Assembly: GCA_016208165.1 (NCBI GenBank)
Contig: JACQYL010000011.1
Span: forward strand, 1-61,946
DNA: 61,946 nucleotides
From: Deltaproteobacteria bacterium
GTDB taxonomy: Bacteria > Desulfobacterota > Desulfarculia > JACQYL01
Reading direction: 5' to 3'
The translations under genes were made by a program, and so were the position numbers. Below, piece after piece: positions 54,256-61,668 of the stretch (its first letter is position 1; each line of letters starts with the position of its first letter). Under the pieces are notes generated by a model that did not search any database, was not told the origin of the DNA, and was given only the letters and a program-made list of their open reading frames with translations.

Positions 54256-56667
54256 ATGAGAGACCACCACAAGAGCAAGAAGCAACTCCTCAACGAGCTG
54301 AACGAACTCCGCGCGAGGATCGATGAACTCCAGGTATCGAAAGAAGAGGCCAGGAACACTGAAAAGGCTTTGTACGAGAGCGAGGAACGGCTGAAACTGG
54401 CGCTCGAGGGAGCCAGGGAAGGTCTCTGGGATTGGAATATCGAAACGGATGAACTCTATTTCAATTCGCGGTGGGTGGAAGCGCTTGGCTATACCGTTGA
54501 TCAGGTGCCCCGGCGGATGAGCTTTTGGAAAGGCCTTGTCCATCCGGACGACCTGTCGGTTATTAGAAAAGCACTGATCGATCACTTCAAAGGAAGTACG
54601 GAATTCTATCGGGCCGAACACCGCATGAGAACAAGAGGAGGGGAATGGAAGTGGGTTCTGGACCGTGGAAAAGTGGTGGAACGGGATGAACATGGGAGGG
54701 CGCTTCGGGCCATTGGAACCAACGTGGATATTGATGCCCACAAGAAGGCCGAGCAGCAGCTCGACGGGCTTCGAAGGCAGCATCAACTGATCCTGAATTC
54801 GGTCTGGGAGGGAATACTCGGAGTGGACACCAGTGGCATTCACACGTTTGTCAACCCGGCAGCGGCGCGAATGCTCGGTTATGAAACAGGAGAGCTTGTC
54901 GGCAGCCATAGCCATTCGACCTGGCACCACTTCAAAGCGGACGGGAGTCCCTATCCGGAAGAGGAATGCCCCATTTGCGCCCCTTTGAGGGAAAGCATTT
55001 CCAATTTTGCAGGGGAAGAGGTCTTCTGGAAAAAGGATGGCGCCGCCTTCCCCGTGGAATTCACAGCCGGTCCGGTTGGCGAAGACGGCGGGATTTTGGG
55101 AAGGGTGATCGTTTTTCGGGACATCACCGAGCGAAAGCAGTCGGACGAGGCATTAAGAAAATCGGAACAACGAAATCGACTCCTCATCGAAGGGTCCCCT
55201 CTCGGCATCGAGATTTTGCAGGACGATAAAGTCGTCTATGTCAATCCGACGTTCCTGAAGTTCTTTGGATATGAGAGCCCACAGGAGGTTCTTGGTGCGT
55301 CCCAGGAAGATCTTGTCACCAGTGAGACCCAAGAGCTTATTGTAAAAAGACGAATAGCACGCCGGGCCGGGAAGTCGATTCCCGGCTTTTTCGAGGGAAC
55401 GGCCCTGAAAATGACCGGAGAACTGCTCGATCTGGTTTTCTGGCCGAAGAGAATTGATTACCTTGGAGAGCCTGCCCTTTTATACTTTTTAGCAGACAGG
55501 ACCGAAGAAAAAAAACTGAGGGCGCAGCTTTTTCAGGCCCAGAAAATGGAAGCTATAGGGACGCTGGCAGGCGGAGTTGCGCACGACTTTAACAATATTC
55601 TGGCCATTATCCTGGGCTTCTCCGAGTTGCTTCTGTCGGACAAACCATCGGAGCACCCGGATCGGGCGGATCTCGAAAGGATAGCCGAGGCGGGCAGGAG
55701 AGGAACCGACCTGGTGCAGGGATTGCTTGCTTTCAGTCGCAAGTCTGCGATGAAGCCCCGGCCTATAGACATGAACTTACAGCTGAAACAGATCAGGAAT
55801 ATCCTGAGCAGAACCATTCCCAAGATGGTCGAGATCGATTTGAAACTTGCCCATGATCTAGCCAGGGTCAATGCGGACCCCACCCAGATGGATCAAGTAC
55901 TGATGAACCTTGCGGTCAATGCCAGAGATGCCATGCCCGAGGGTGGCAAGTTTACCATTGAAACTGCAAATGTCACTCTGGATGAAGAGTTTTGCATGCT
56001 GCATCCGGGAGCCGTACCCGGTGATTACATACTGCTCACCATATCGGACACCGGCGTCGGCATGGATAAGGAAACGCTTCAGCACGTATTTGAACCCTTC
56101 TTCACCACTAAGGAATCAGGAGCGGGCACAGGTCTGGGACTTGCCATTGTTTACGGAATCGTCAAGCAAAATATGGGCTATATCGCCTGTTACAGCGAAC
56201 CCGGCCAAGGCGCTACGTTCATGATTTACCTTCCGGCGCTCATAGACGAGCCACGGGTATCCCACTACGAAACGGAAAGAGCCATACCCAGTGTCGGAAC
56301 TGAGACCATTCTGCTTGTGGATGACGAGGAACTCTTGAGAGACCTTGGGAAAAAGGTCCTCAGCCAAGCGGGCTACACCGTTATCACTGCTTCCAACGGA
56401 CAAGAAGCATTAGAGCTTTACGCACGCCGACGGAGCGGCATCTCCCTGGTAATCTTGGACTTCATCATGCCGAAGATGGGAGGAAAGGAGTGCCTCGAGA
56501 AGCTGTTGAAAATCGATCCGAAAGCAAAGGTTATTATTGCCAGCGGGTATTCCGCCAATGGATCTTCGGCGGCGGCTATTCAATTCGAGGCAAAAGAGGT
56601 TCTGAGCAAACCCTATGAAATGAGGCGGTTGCTGAAGGTGGTTCGGGAGGTCCTGGACGCGGCGTAA
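54256..56667 (+). CDS. Hybrid sensor kinase: PAS-PAS-PAS-HisKA-HATPase-REC
   Basis: An 803-residue cytoplasmic kinase. A coiled-coil start (1-40) leads to three PAS units (about 45-165, 175-295, 300-420; the second contains the Cys pair EEECPICAPL). The kinase core has GTLAGGVAHDFNNILAIILG with the phospho-His near residue 444, then HATPase (DTGVGMDKET, GTGLGLAIVYGIVKQ). A C-terminal receiver (about 680-800) carries VDDEE, LVILDFIMPKMGG and LSKPYE. This 'AHDFNN' kinase type is common in deltaproteobacteria. The ribosome binding site is weak. It stands alone between two RAYT-derived elements. Confidence 0.9.
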   Translation: MRDHHKSKKQLLNELNELRARIDELQVSKEEARNTEKALYESEERLKLALEGAREGLWDWNIETDELYFNSRWVEALGYTVDQVPRRMSFWKGLVHPDDLSVIRKALIDHFKGSTEFYRAEHRMRTRGGEWKWVLDRGKVVERDEHGRALRAIGTNVDIDAHKKAEQQLDGLRRQHQLILNSVWEGILGVDTSGIHTFVNPAAARMLGYETGELVGSHSHSTWHHFKADGSPYPEEECPICAPLRESISNFAGEEVFWKKDGAAFPVEFTAGPVGEDGGILGRVIVFRDITERKQSDEALRKSEQRNRLLIEGSPLGIEILQDDKVVYVNPTFLKFFGYESPQEVLGASQEDLVTSETQELIVKRRIARRAGKSIPGFFEGTALKMTGELLDLVFWPKRIDYLGEPALLYFLADRTEEKKLRAQLFQAQKMEAIGTLAGGVAHDFNNILAIILGFSELLLSDKPSEHPDRADLERIAEAGRRGTDLVQGLLAFSRKSAMKPRPIDMNLQLKQIRNILSRTIPKMVEIDLKLAHDLARVNADPTQMDQVLMNLAVNARDAMPEGGKFTIETANVTLDEEFCMLHPGAVPGDYILLTISDTGVGMDKETLQHVFEPFFTTKESGAGTGLGLAIVYGIVKQNMGYIACYSEPGQGATFMIYLPALIDEPRVSHYETERAIPSVGTETILLVDDEELLRDLGKKVLSQAGYTVITASNGQEALELYARRRSGISLVILDFIMPKMGGKECLEKLLKIDPKAKVIIASGYSANGSSAAAIQFEAKEVLSKPYEMRRLLKVVREVLDAA

Positions 56668-56678
56668 CCGACCGCAGA

Positions 56679-57079
56679 AAAGGGACGTTGTTTCATTGTT
56701 GACTTATTTCGGTCTCGAGCAATTCCCGAACGGCTGCTCCGGCTGCGATCAACTCTTCATCCCCCTTCGCCCTCTTCACCGCACGGCAGATGGCCGAACG
56801 GTCTACATTCAGACGACGCGCCACTTCGCTTCCGGAGATCGATAAGCCGAACTCCATTCCGGTAAGCCTCCCTGACCATACGCCACCCACCGGCCGCATT
56901 CCGAGAGCCGATTAACGAAATTCAACCGGTCATCATCGCACCGGAATATCCTCCGTCTTTCTATCCCCTCGAGGATCAGATGCAGCGCCCCCGCCGCGTC
57001 TATTCTTGCTTTCCGTGGCATGGGCCTCTCGTATCAACTGTAATGAATTCTTATAAAGCTCAAAATCATGGACGTCCCC
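56679..57079 (-). mobile_element. Chimeric RAYT-derived element
   Basis: A 401-bp element whose two ends belong to different families: the left end is AAAGGGACGTTGTTTC, as in the full RAYT element at 58484-59385, and the right end is GGACGTCCCC with the flank of copies 1 and 2. On the minus strand it encodes the first 40 or so residues of one transposase (MPRKARIDAAGALHLILEG) joined to the C-terminal helix-turn-helix part of the other (SISGSEVARRLNVDRSAICR). The middle, with the catalytic HUH and Tyr, is gone. Confidence 0.7.
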
Positions 57080-57215
57080 ACCATGTCCACTGTTCAAAAT
57101 GCAGGCGCCACATCATTCTTTGTTGCCAAGCGAGGGGATATGAGTTAAGTGCACTCTTGAAAGCAAAGCACCGGCCGGGGCCAACATATCTACAGGGGCC
57201 CTATCCGGATTCCTC

Positions 57216-57243
57216 TTGACTTGGTATCAATTGATACTAAAAT
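57216..57243 (+). promoter_or_regulatory. Promoter and palindromic operator of the MqsR-type toxin operon
   Basis: TTGACT (57216-57221) and TAAAAT (57238-57243) are spaced by 16 bases. Between them lies a perfect 14-bp palindrome GTATCAATTGATAC (57224-57237), extendable to 20 bp with one mismatch per arm, a good site for the antitoxin's helix-turn-helix. The start codon is only 5 bases after the -10 box, so the message would be almost leaderless. Confidence 0.65.
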
Positions 57244-57248
57244 AGCCA

Positions 57249-57605
57249 ATGAAACAACCTTCGCGCAAGGAACTGTCCGGAAAGCTTGCAAGAGCCCGGC
57301 AACGGGTCGCAAGCTCTTCGATCGAGGTGGTCGACCAGGAGAGTCTGGTTGCGGATCTCCTTGACCTCGGGTATCTGGTCGAGGATCTTCCATCGATTCT
57401 TAGGGCTTTGCTCGACGAAGTCAGGGAGCAGGACTACTCGGGAGGAAATCCTCCACAGAGATCGTACAAAGAGGTGATTCGCGATAGTGAGCTTTTCGCC
57501 TTCACCTGGTGGAGTAAGCGACTGGGGTGTCGAGCCTACCTCAAGTTCGCGCTCAAAGGAAATACACTTTGGCTCGTATCGTTACATGAGGCCAGAAAAC
57601 CATGA
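57249..57605 (+). CDS. MqsR-family toxin (RelE-like mRNA interferase)
   Basis: A 118-residue protein. The C-terminal half fits MqsR: a long helix pair (DLGYLVEDLPSILRALLDEV, then YKEVIRDSELFAFTWWS), followed by the sheet RAYLKFALKGNTLWLVSLHE, close to the ending of E. coli MqsR (VYLKITVIHDVLIVSFKE, from memory). MqsR cuts messenger RNA at GCU. It precedes its antitoxin with a 4-base overlap (ATGA), toxin first as in mqsRA. No ribosome binding site is seen before the ATG, fitting the leaderless promoter. The N-terminal 30 residues are basic and not typical. Confidence 0.75.
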   Translation: MKQPSRKELSGKLARARQRVASSSIEVVDQESLVADLLDLGYLVEDLPSILRALLDEVREQDYSGGNPPQRSYKEVIRDSELFAFTWWSKRLGCRAYLKFALKGNTLWLVSLHEARKP

Positions 57606-58429
57606 CGCCTACATTCGAAGCACACACGAAGGACTGCCCCAACGAGTGCGGCTCGATGGACTTGAAGAAGCATAAGGCCAAAGGCAGCTTCCGGGGGGTG
57701 GATACGGAGTATGACTCCGAAAGGTACGTCTGTGACCGATGCGGACTGGAGACGTCCACATTGGAGCAGGCGGCCGAGGCCCAAAAGGCTTTGTCGGAAA
57801 GCTACAAGAAAACCGTCGGGCTCATGACCGGCGAGGAACTCGCTGCCCGGCGTAAGGAACTCGGCCTGTCCCAGGAGGCCCTTGCCAGGTTACTGAATAT
57901 CGGCGTTGCGAGCGTCAAGCGTTGGGAGACCGGACTGATTCAGACAAAGTCCATGGATCGTCTGTTAAGGGAAACCTTGGATAAGAACAAGCCGTCGGGT
58001 GATGTCTCGCGGGGAAACAGGGAGCTTAGCTTACCAAGGATTAAGCGCGTGTTGAAGTGCTTCGAAAAACACCTGAATCGCGTTTTACTTTCACAGAAAA
58101 TGCTTTACGGTGCAAAGTACCTTTGGTACGCGGATATGCTGGCGTTCAGGGAACTCGGGCAGGGGATGACGGGAGCGTGCTACGCTGCGCTGCCCCAAGG
58201 TCCCCAACTGGACAACTACAGGGAATTGATACCGGTCATCATCGAAGCTGATGAGAATGAATCCGAGTCCTTGACCAGGGAAGAAGAAAGGATCATTGCC
58301 CGGGTCGCCAACACATTTCCCAAAAACAAACAAGTATACGACGCGGCTCACAACGAATCGATCTGGAGCCATACCCCCACAGGTCACCACATCAAATACA
58401 GCGATGCTGAAAAATTGCAGGCCGTATAG
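57602..58429 (+). CDS. Antitoxin: MqsA-like zinc finger, XRE HTH and Panacea (DUF4065) domain
   Basis: A 275-residue protein. The N-terminal zinc site is Cys12-x3-Cys16 ... Cys44-x2-Cys47 as in MqsA. An XRE-type helix-turn-helix follows (about 75-125; RRKELGLSQEALARLLNIGV, ASVKRWETG). The C-terminal half (about 155-270) is a Panacea/DUF4065 domain (YGAKYLWYADMLAFRELGQG, GACYAALPQGPQ, then SHTPTGHHIKYSDA). Panacea domains are known as antitoxin modules that pair with many toxins. The HTH should bind the palindrome at 57224-57237 and repress the operon. Confidence 0.8.
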   Translation: MTPTFEAHTKDCPNECGSMDLKKHKAKGSFRGVDTEYDSERYVCDRCGLETSTLEQAAEAQKALSESYKKTVGLMTGEELAARRKELGLSQEALARLLNIGVASVKRWETGLIQTKSMDRLLRETLDKNKPSGDVSRGNRELSLPRIKRVLKCFEKHLNRVLLSQKMLYGAKYLWYADMLAFRELGQGMTGACYAALPQGPQLDNYRELIPVIIEADENESESLTREEERIIARVANTFPKNKQVYDAAHNESIWSHTPTGHHIKYSDAEKLQAV

Positions 58430-58434
58430 AAGTG

Positions 58435-58480
58435 TAACCCCTTGATTTTACTGGCACGCCCGACAGGATTCGAACCTGTG
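58435..58480. repeat. Second copy of the tRNA-Arg 3' end (direct repeat)
   Basis: These 46 bases match 60480-60525 with two differences. They include the last 29 bases of the tRNA-Arg gene (CCA, acceptor and T-arm on the minus strand) plus 17 bases of its 3' flank. The copy breaks off 3 bases before the RAYT element at 58484. Such repeats are the usual trace of an integrase acting on a tRNA 3' end. Confidence 0.8.
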
Positions 58481-58483
58481 GGG

Positions 58484-59385
58484 AAAGGGACGTTGTTTCA
58501 TTGTTGATTTATTTCGGTCTCGAGCAATTCCCGAACGGCTGCTCCGGCTGCGATCAACTCTTCATCCCCCTTCGCCCTCTTCACCGCACGGCAGATGGCC
58601 GAACGGTCTACATTCAGACGACGCGCCACTTCGCTTCCGGAGATCGATAGCTGCTTCCCAGGATCCGCTCGTCACCGGCAAGCCGAACTCCATTCCGGTA
58701 AGCCTCCCTGACCATACGCCACCCACCGACCGAACGGATCAATCCTCCGCCGGTCAACTCAGGGCGCGGCCCTTTGGCGGACCATTCGGATAAATGCCTC
58801 TGCAGGTTTCTCCTTGCCTCCGCCAACGTCCTCCCAAAGAGACCCAGTACAAACGCCGTATCCTGCCACGCACGCACACTTTTCCCCATCAACACGCCGT
58901 GCCCGGTCCAGGGATAGGTTTTCAACGCCGCAACATCCGCTACGATTCCGGCTCTGACCGGATTGAGGTGGATATATGCAACCAGCTGCGTGAAATAGGC
59001 GTCTTCCTCGCAAAGGATGGATTTGTAGCGGTTTTGAAAAAGATGGCCGCGGCGGCCGTGCCTTTTATTGAACCTCAGCGCGTAGCCGGTCAAAAGCCGC
59101 CGCATGATCGTCGCGATCGGCACGGTTCCGGTACGAAGGAGCAGGTGCACGTGATTGGTCATCAGCGCCCATGCGTAGCAGGGCGTGGCCGTCTCAAGGA
59201 GCAGACCGGACAGCCTTTCAAGAAAGTCCGCCCGATCATTGTCATCCTCGAAAATCGCCCGGCTTTCGATTCCTCGGATAATGATGTGATGCAGCGCACC
59301 GGGCGCGTCAATGCGACCTTGCCTTGGCATGCGTATCCGATAAGCGTTTTGCACCTGCATGTCAACAAAGAAACAACGTCCCTTT
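58484..59385 (-). mobile_element. Nearly complete RAYT/IS200-like element
   Basis: A 902-bp element with perfect 16-bp inverted ends AAAGGGACGTTGTTTC, extendable to 24 bp with one mismatch. It contains one transposase frame on the minus strand. It sits directly next to the truncated tRNA-Arg copy and may have cut it off. Confidence 0.8.
58498..59330 (-). pseudogene. RAYT-family (Y1/HUH) transposase with a C-terminal frameshift
   Basis: From the ATG at 59330 (MPRQGRIDAPGALHHIIIRG) the protein shows the HUH motif MTNHVHLLLR and the catalytic Tyr region YFTQLVAYIHLNPVRAGIV, typical of REP-associated tyrosine transposases. The zero frame ends at 58614 with the tail SSYRSPEAKWRVV. The -1 frame at the same place gives QLSISGSEVARRLNVDRSAI and on to ETEINQQ, stop at 58498, which is the family's C-terminal helix-turn-helix. 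The gene is thus split near its end, either inactive or shifted during translation. The frame upstream of 59330 lies outside the element. Confidence 0.7.
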
Positions 59386-59624
59386 TTACCACGCGCGAAC
59401 GGGGAAATATACGCCGCCGGTGGACGCGGAATCCCCTCTCGCCTACCACAAAAGATCTCCGGATCATTACTTTGCTGTAAACTCTTTTCGAATTCTTCCG
59501 ATCCTTTCAGCAGAGAAGCCATTAAAAGCCTTCTCAAACTAGTTGCGAAAATGACCATTTGGAGTATTATTACATGTAGGGAAAGAAAAGAAAGAAAAGA
59601 AGCACAGCGTGGAGGTCGATTGCC

Positions 59625-59966
59625 ATGGAAACCATCCGGGGCGAAATGAATATTCAGCTTCCGGTGCGGATCGGGCGCGAGGATGATTATTTCGTCGCTT
59701 TCTGCCCTGCTTTAGACGTGGGGTCCCAAGGTCGAACCGAAAAAGAAGCTCGAGACAACATTGTGGAGGCCCTTGCGTTATTTATCATTTCATGTATGGA
59801 AAGAGGAACGCTGGATGAGGTGTTGCGGGCTTGCGGCTTTAAACCTACGCTTGGCTCTGCTGCAGAGCCACTTTCCAGCGTAACGCTTCCGGGTCATGAG
59901 GAATATGTGAATGTACCCATTCACCTGCTCGCTAATTCGCGTGATCCTAAGAGATGCCACGCATAA
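59625..59966 (+). CDS. hicB: HicB-family antitoxin
   Basis: A 113-residue protein with the HicB partial RNase H fold: YFVAFCPALDVGSQGRTEKE (the strand-turn-helix signature) and ARDNIVEALALFIISCMERG, followed by a short C-terminal tail without a clear DNA-binding motif. GGAGG lies before the ATG. Its end overlaps hicA by 13 bases. Antitoxin first is the reverse of the classical hicA-hicB order but is common in other genomes. It neutralises the HicA RNase. Confidence 0.82.
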   Translation: METIRGEMNIQLPVRIGREDDYFVAFCPALDVGSQGRTEKEARDNIVEALALFIISCMERGTLDEVLRACGFKPTLGSAAEPLSSVTLPGHEEYVNVPIHLLANSRDPKRCHA

Positions 59967-60187
59967 CGCCGGTACATTGGAAGACGCTTGAATGCATTTT
60001 TTTGAAAGATGGGTTCGTTTTCGAGCGACAGGTTGGAAGCCACCGCTCGTACGTTAAGGAGGGGGTTGCGAGGCCTATTGTCATACAACAACGCTCTGAG
60101 ATTGCAGTAAGCCTTATTCAGAGTAATATGCGGACAGCGGGCATGTCGCGAGACCGGTATTTTGAATTGTTCACCCAGTGTCGTTAA
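59954..60187 (+). CDS. hicA: HicA-family toxin (mRNA interferase)
   Basis: A 77-residue dsRBD-like protein. The catalytic His lies in VGSHRSYVKEG (about 27-37), followed by PIVIQQRSEIAVSLIQSNMR and the ending AGMSRDRYFELF, all typical of HicA/YcfA. It overlaps hicB by 13 bases, which couples their translation. Together they may help keep the segment next to the tRNA gene in the genome. Confidence 0.82.
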   Translation: MPRITPVHWKTLECIFLKDGFVFERQVGSHRSYVKEGVARPIVIQQRSEIAVSLIQSNMRTAGMSRDRYFELFTQCR

Positions 60188-60496
60188 TTACCAAGCCCCA
60201 GGATCGGGCGCTTCTGGGGCCTGTTCCTTCCGCCCAACCCATTATTTAAAACTTCCATGTATCCAACCTGTTAAAGGAACCCTCTTATACCTCCTAAATT
60301 AGAATGATCCCAACCTTCCTTTCGAAGGGATGTTGTTCGTTCTCCATGGTAATGTCCAAGAGATGACCCACTTTTCATTCATGGCGCGGAAAGTTTCAAC
60401 ACTCCCGTAGCCCGTTTGGGTTGGACTATGGTTGGACAAATGGTCAGGAAAAAGGAAGGGGCTACATTCAAAGTCCTTATAACCCATTGATCTTAC
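60188..60496. other. Intergenic region up to the tRNA 3' end
   Basis: 309 bases with no supported gene and no integrase. The last 17 bases belong to the repeat also found at 58435-58480. Sequence just before it (around 60400-60445) may be debris of an older integration event; this cannot be shown from the sequence alone. Confidence 0.45.
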
Positions 60497-60525
60497 TGGC
60501 ACGCCCGACAGGATTCGAACCTGTG
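60480..60525. repeat. Direct repeat overlapping the intact tRNA-Arg 3' end
   Basis: Partner of the repeat at 58435-58480, two mismatches in 46 bases. It holds the CCA end, the acceptor 3' strand and the T-arm of the tRNA gene, and likely represents an attachment site. Confidence 0.75.
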
Positions 60526-60573
60526 ACCTGCGGATTAGAAGTCCGCTGCTCTATCCAACTGAGCTACGGGCGC
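60497..60573 (-). tRNA. tRNA-Arg (anticodon UCU)
   Basis: A 77-base tRNA on the minus strand. 5' GCGCCCG pairs with 3' CGGGCGU (one G-U), the D-arm contains AGCTCAGTTGGATAGAGC, the anticodon stem-loop is GCGGACTTCTAATCCGC with UCU, and the T-loop is GGTTCGAATCC. The CCA end is encoded. The 3' end is duplicated 2 kb away, marking this tRNA as an integration target. Confidence 0.95.
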
Positions 60574-60669
60574 TTGAGTTTCCTTTTAGAACCGAACCGA
60601 CTAATTTTCAAGTCGAAAAACGTGAGTGTTGATTGGATCGGGAACCGTTGTCGGAGCGGACAGACGATT

Positions 60670-61110
60670 ATGTGTTTTCTACAGGTTTTTCGTTTGCCCA
60701 AACGCATCGAAGGGCAGGGGGTCTGTCTGGCGGCACGGCCCAGGCCTCTGTGGCGACTCCTGCTGACGCCGCTCTCCCAGGGCCGTTTCACGCTGGAATT
60801 CGTGATCCGGCTTCAAGGTGGCGAACGGGTGGGACAGGTGGAAGTGCGGATGGACACGCAGGGTTTGAAACAGGCGGAAATCGGCATGGAGGTGGATCCT
60901 GCACATCGAAGCCAAGGCTTGGGGAGGCGGGCTCTTCAACTCATTGAATCGTATCTTGCGGATACTTTGGGTGTGGAAACGGCCACGGTTCGTGTCCGGG
61001 AGGACAATTCTCCCAGCCGGGCCTTTGCTGAACAGGCCGGTTACAGGATGGCCGAGCACGATCCGAACGGCATGATCCATTTCAAGAAACGCATTGGAAA
61101 CAGTACGTGA
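60670..61110 (+). CDS. GNAT family N-acetyltransferase
   Basis: A 146-residue acetyltransferase. The acetyl-CoA loop appears as HRSQGLGRRALQLIESYL (Q/R-x2-G-x-G/A), preceded by AEIGMEVDP and followed by VRVREDNSPSRAFAEQAGYR, the usual last third of GNAT folds. The frame is open across the antisense of the tRNA gene, so the true start must be further in; the ATG at 60670 is the first credible one, although GGAG is about 14 bases away. The substrate is unknown. A strong palindrome follows 60 bases after the stop and may end the transcript. Confidence 0.7.
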   Translation: MCFLQVFRLPKRIEGQGVCLAARPRPLWRLLLTPLSQGRFTLEFVIRLQGGERVGQVEVRMDTQGLKQAEIGMEVDPAHRSQGLGRRALQLIESYLADTLGVETATVRVREDNSPSRAFAEQAGYRMAEHDPNGMIHFKKRIGNST

Positions 61111-61140
61111 ACAACCTTGAACTGATGGGTTTCGCTGTGC

Positions 61141-61668
61141 TCAACTCATCCTATGGGAGCTGGGCTTCACCGCGGGGGAAAACTTTCGAGAAAGTTTTCC
61201 CCCGCGCCCCTTTTCAAAGCTCTTCGCGCAGGCCTCGCAGCCGTCGGCGGAGAGGCTGGGGGGGAACGGATTGCCGAAGTATAGAATTCGGCACGTGAAA
61301 CGTCCTACGGAGTGCCTTCCAGGCGTAGGTTCTTGCGCCGGGGCCCATGACTGTTGGGTTGAGGAACGAAACCCAACAAATTCAACCCCAGATGCCGGGT
61401 TACGCTCTCTGCGCTCCCTAACCCAGCCTACGATTTCCAAGAGGGAGATGGTTTTAAGTTGTTTTATTTGCAGAAGTGATTCCAGGACTGCATAAATTTG
61501 GTCTTGGTTTAAATAACCTCTCTCAAACATTACTTGCGGGATACGTTTATCTACCCCCAATACTTGGAGCGAGCTCACTTCGCGCATCGCCTGACGGATC
61601 GTCTCTCGCTCTGCAAATTGATATGAAGCTACCGTACGGCCGAAAAGAATATCGCTTTGCCGGATCAT
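61141..61668 (-). CDS. Unknown protein whose C-terminus is overwritten by repeats
   Basis: A 175-residue frame. Residues 1-79 look real (FGRTVASYQFAERETIRQAM, QVMFERGYLNQDQIYAVLES), a two-helix module of unknown function that resembles N-terminal segments of some signalling or secretion proteins. From about residue 80 the translation comes from repeat DNA (GTTGGGTT/AACCCAAC and GGGTTA/TAACCC inverted pairs at about 61340-61430, and the 36-base palindrome at 61171-61206). The ATG overlaps the stop of the upstream phosphatase gene by 4 bases, so the two are coupled. Probably truncated or fused to repeat sequence. Confidence 0.5.
   Translation of the reverse strand: MIRQSDILFGRTVASYQFAERETIRQAMREVSSLQVLGVDKRIPQVMFERGYLNQDQIYAVLESLLQIKQLKTISLLEIVGWVRERRERNPASGVEFVGFRSSTQQSWAPAQEPTPGRHSVGRFTCRILYFGNPFPPSLSADGCEACAKSFEKGRGGKLSRKFSPAVKPSSHRMS
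61171..61206. repeat. 36-base near-perfect palindrome, possible terminator
   Basis: A 17-bp perfect stem: CGCGGGGGAAAACTTTC, a GA centre, then the exact reverse complement. On the plus strand it is followed by CCCCTTTT, so it could end the GNAT transcript. Its symmetry and position inside a minus-strand frame also fit a dispersed palindromic repeat. Confidence 0.7.

Noticed and set aside
60421-60669. Upstream extension of the GNAT frame through the tRNA
   Set aside because: It would translate the antisense of tRNA-Arg; the real start must lie after it.
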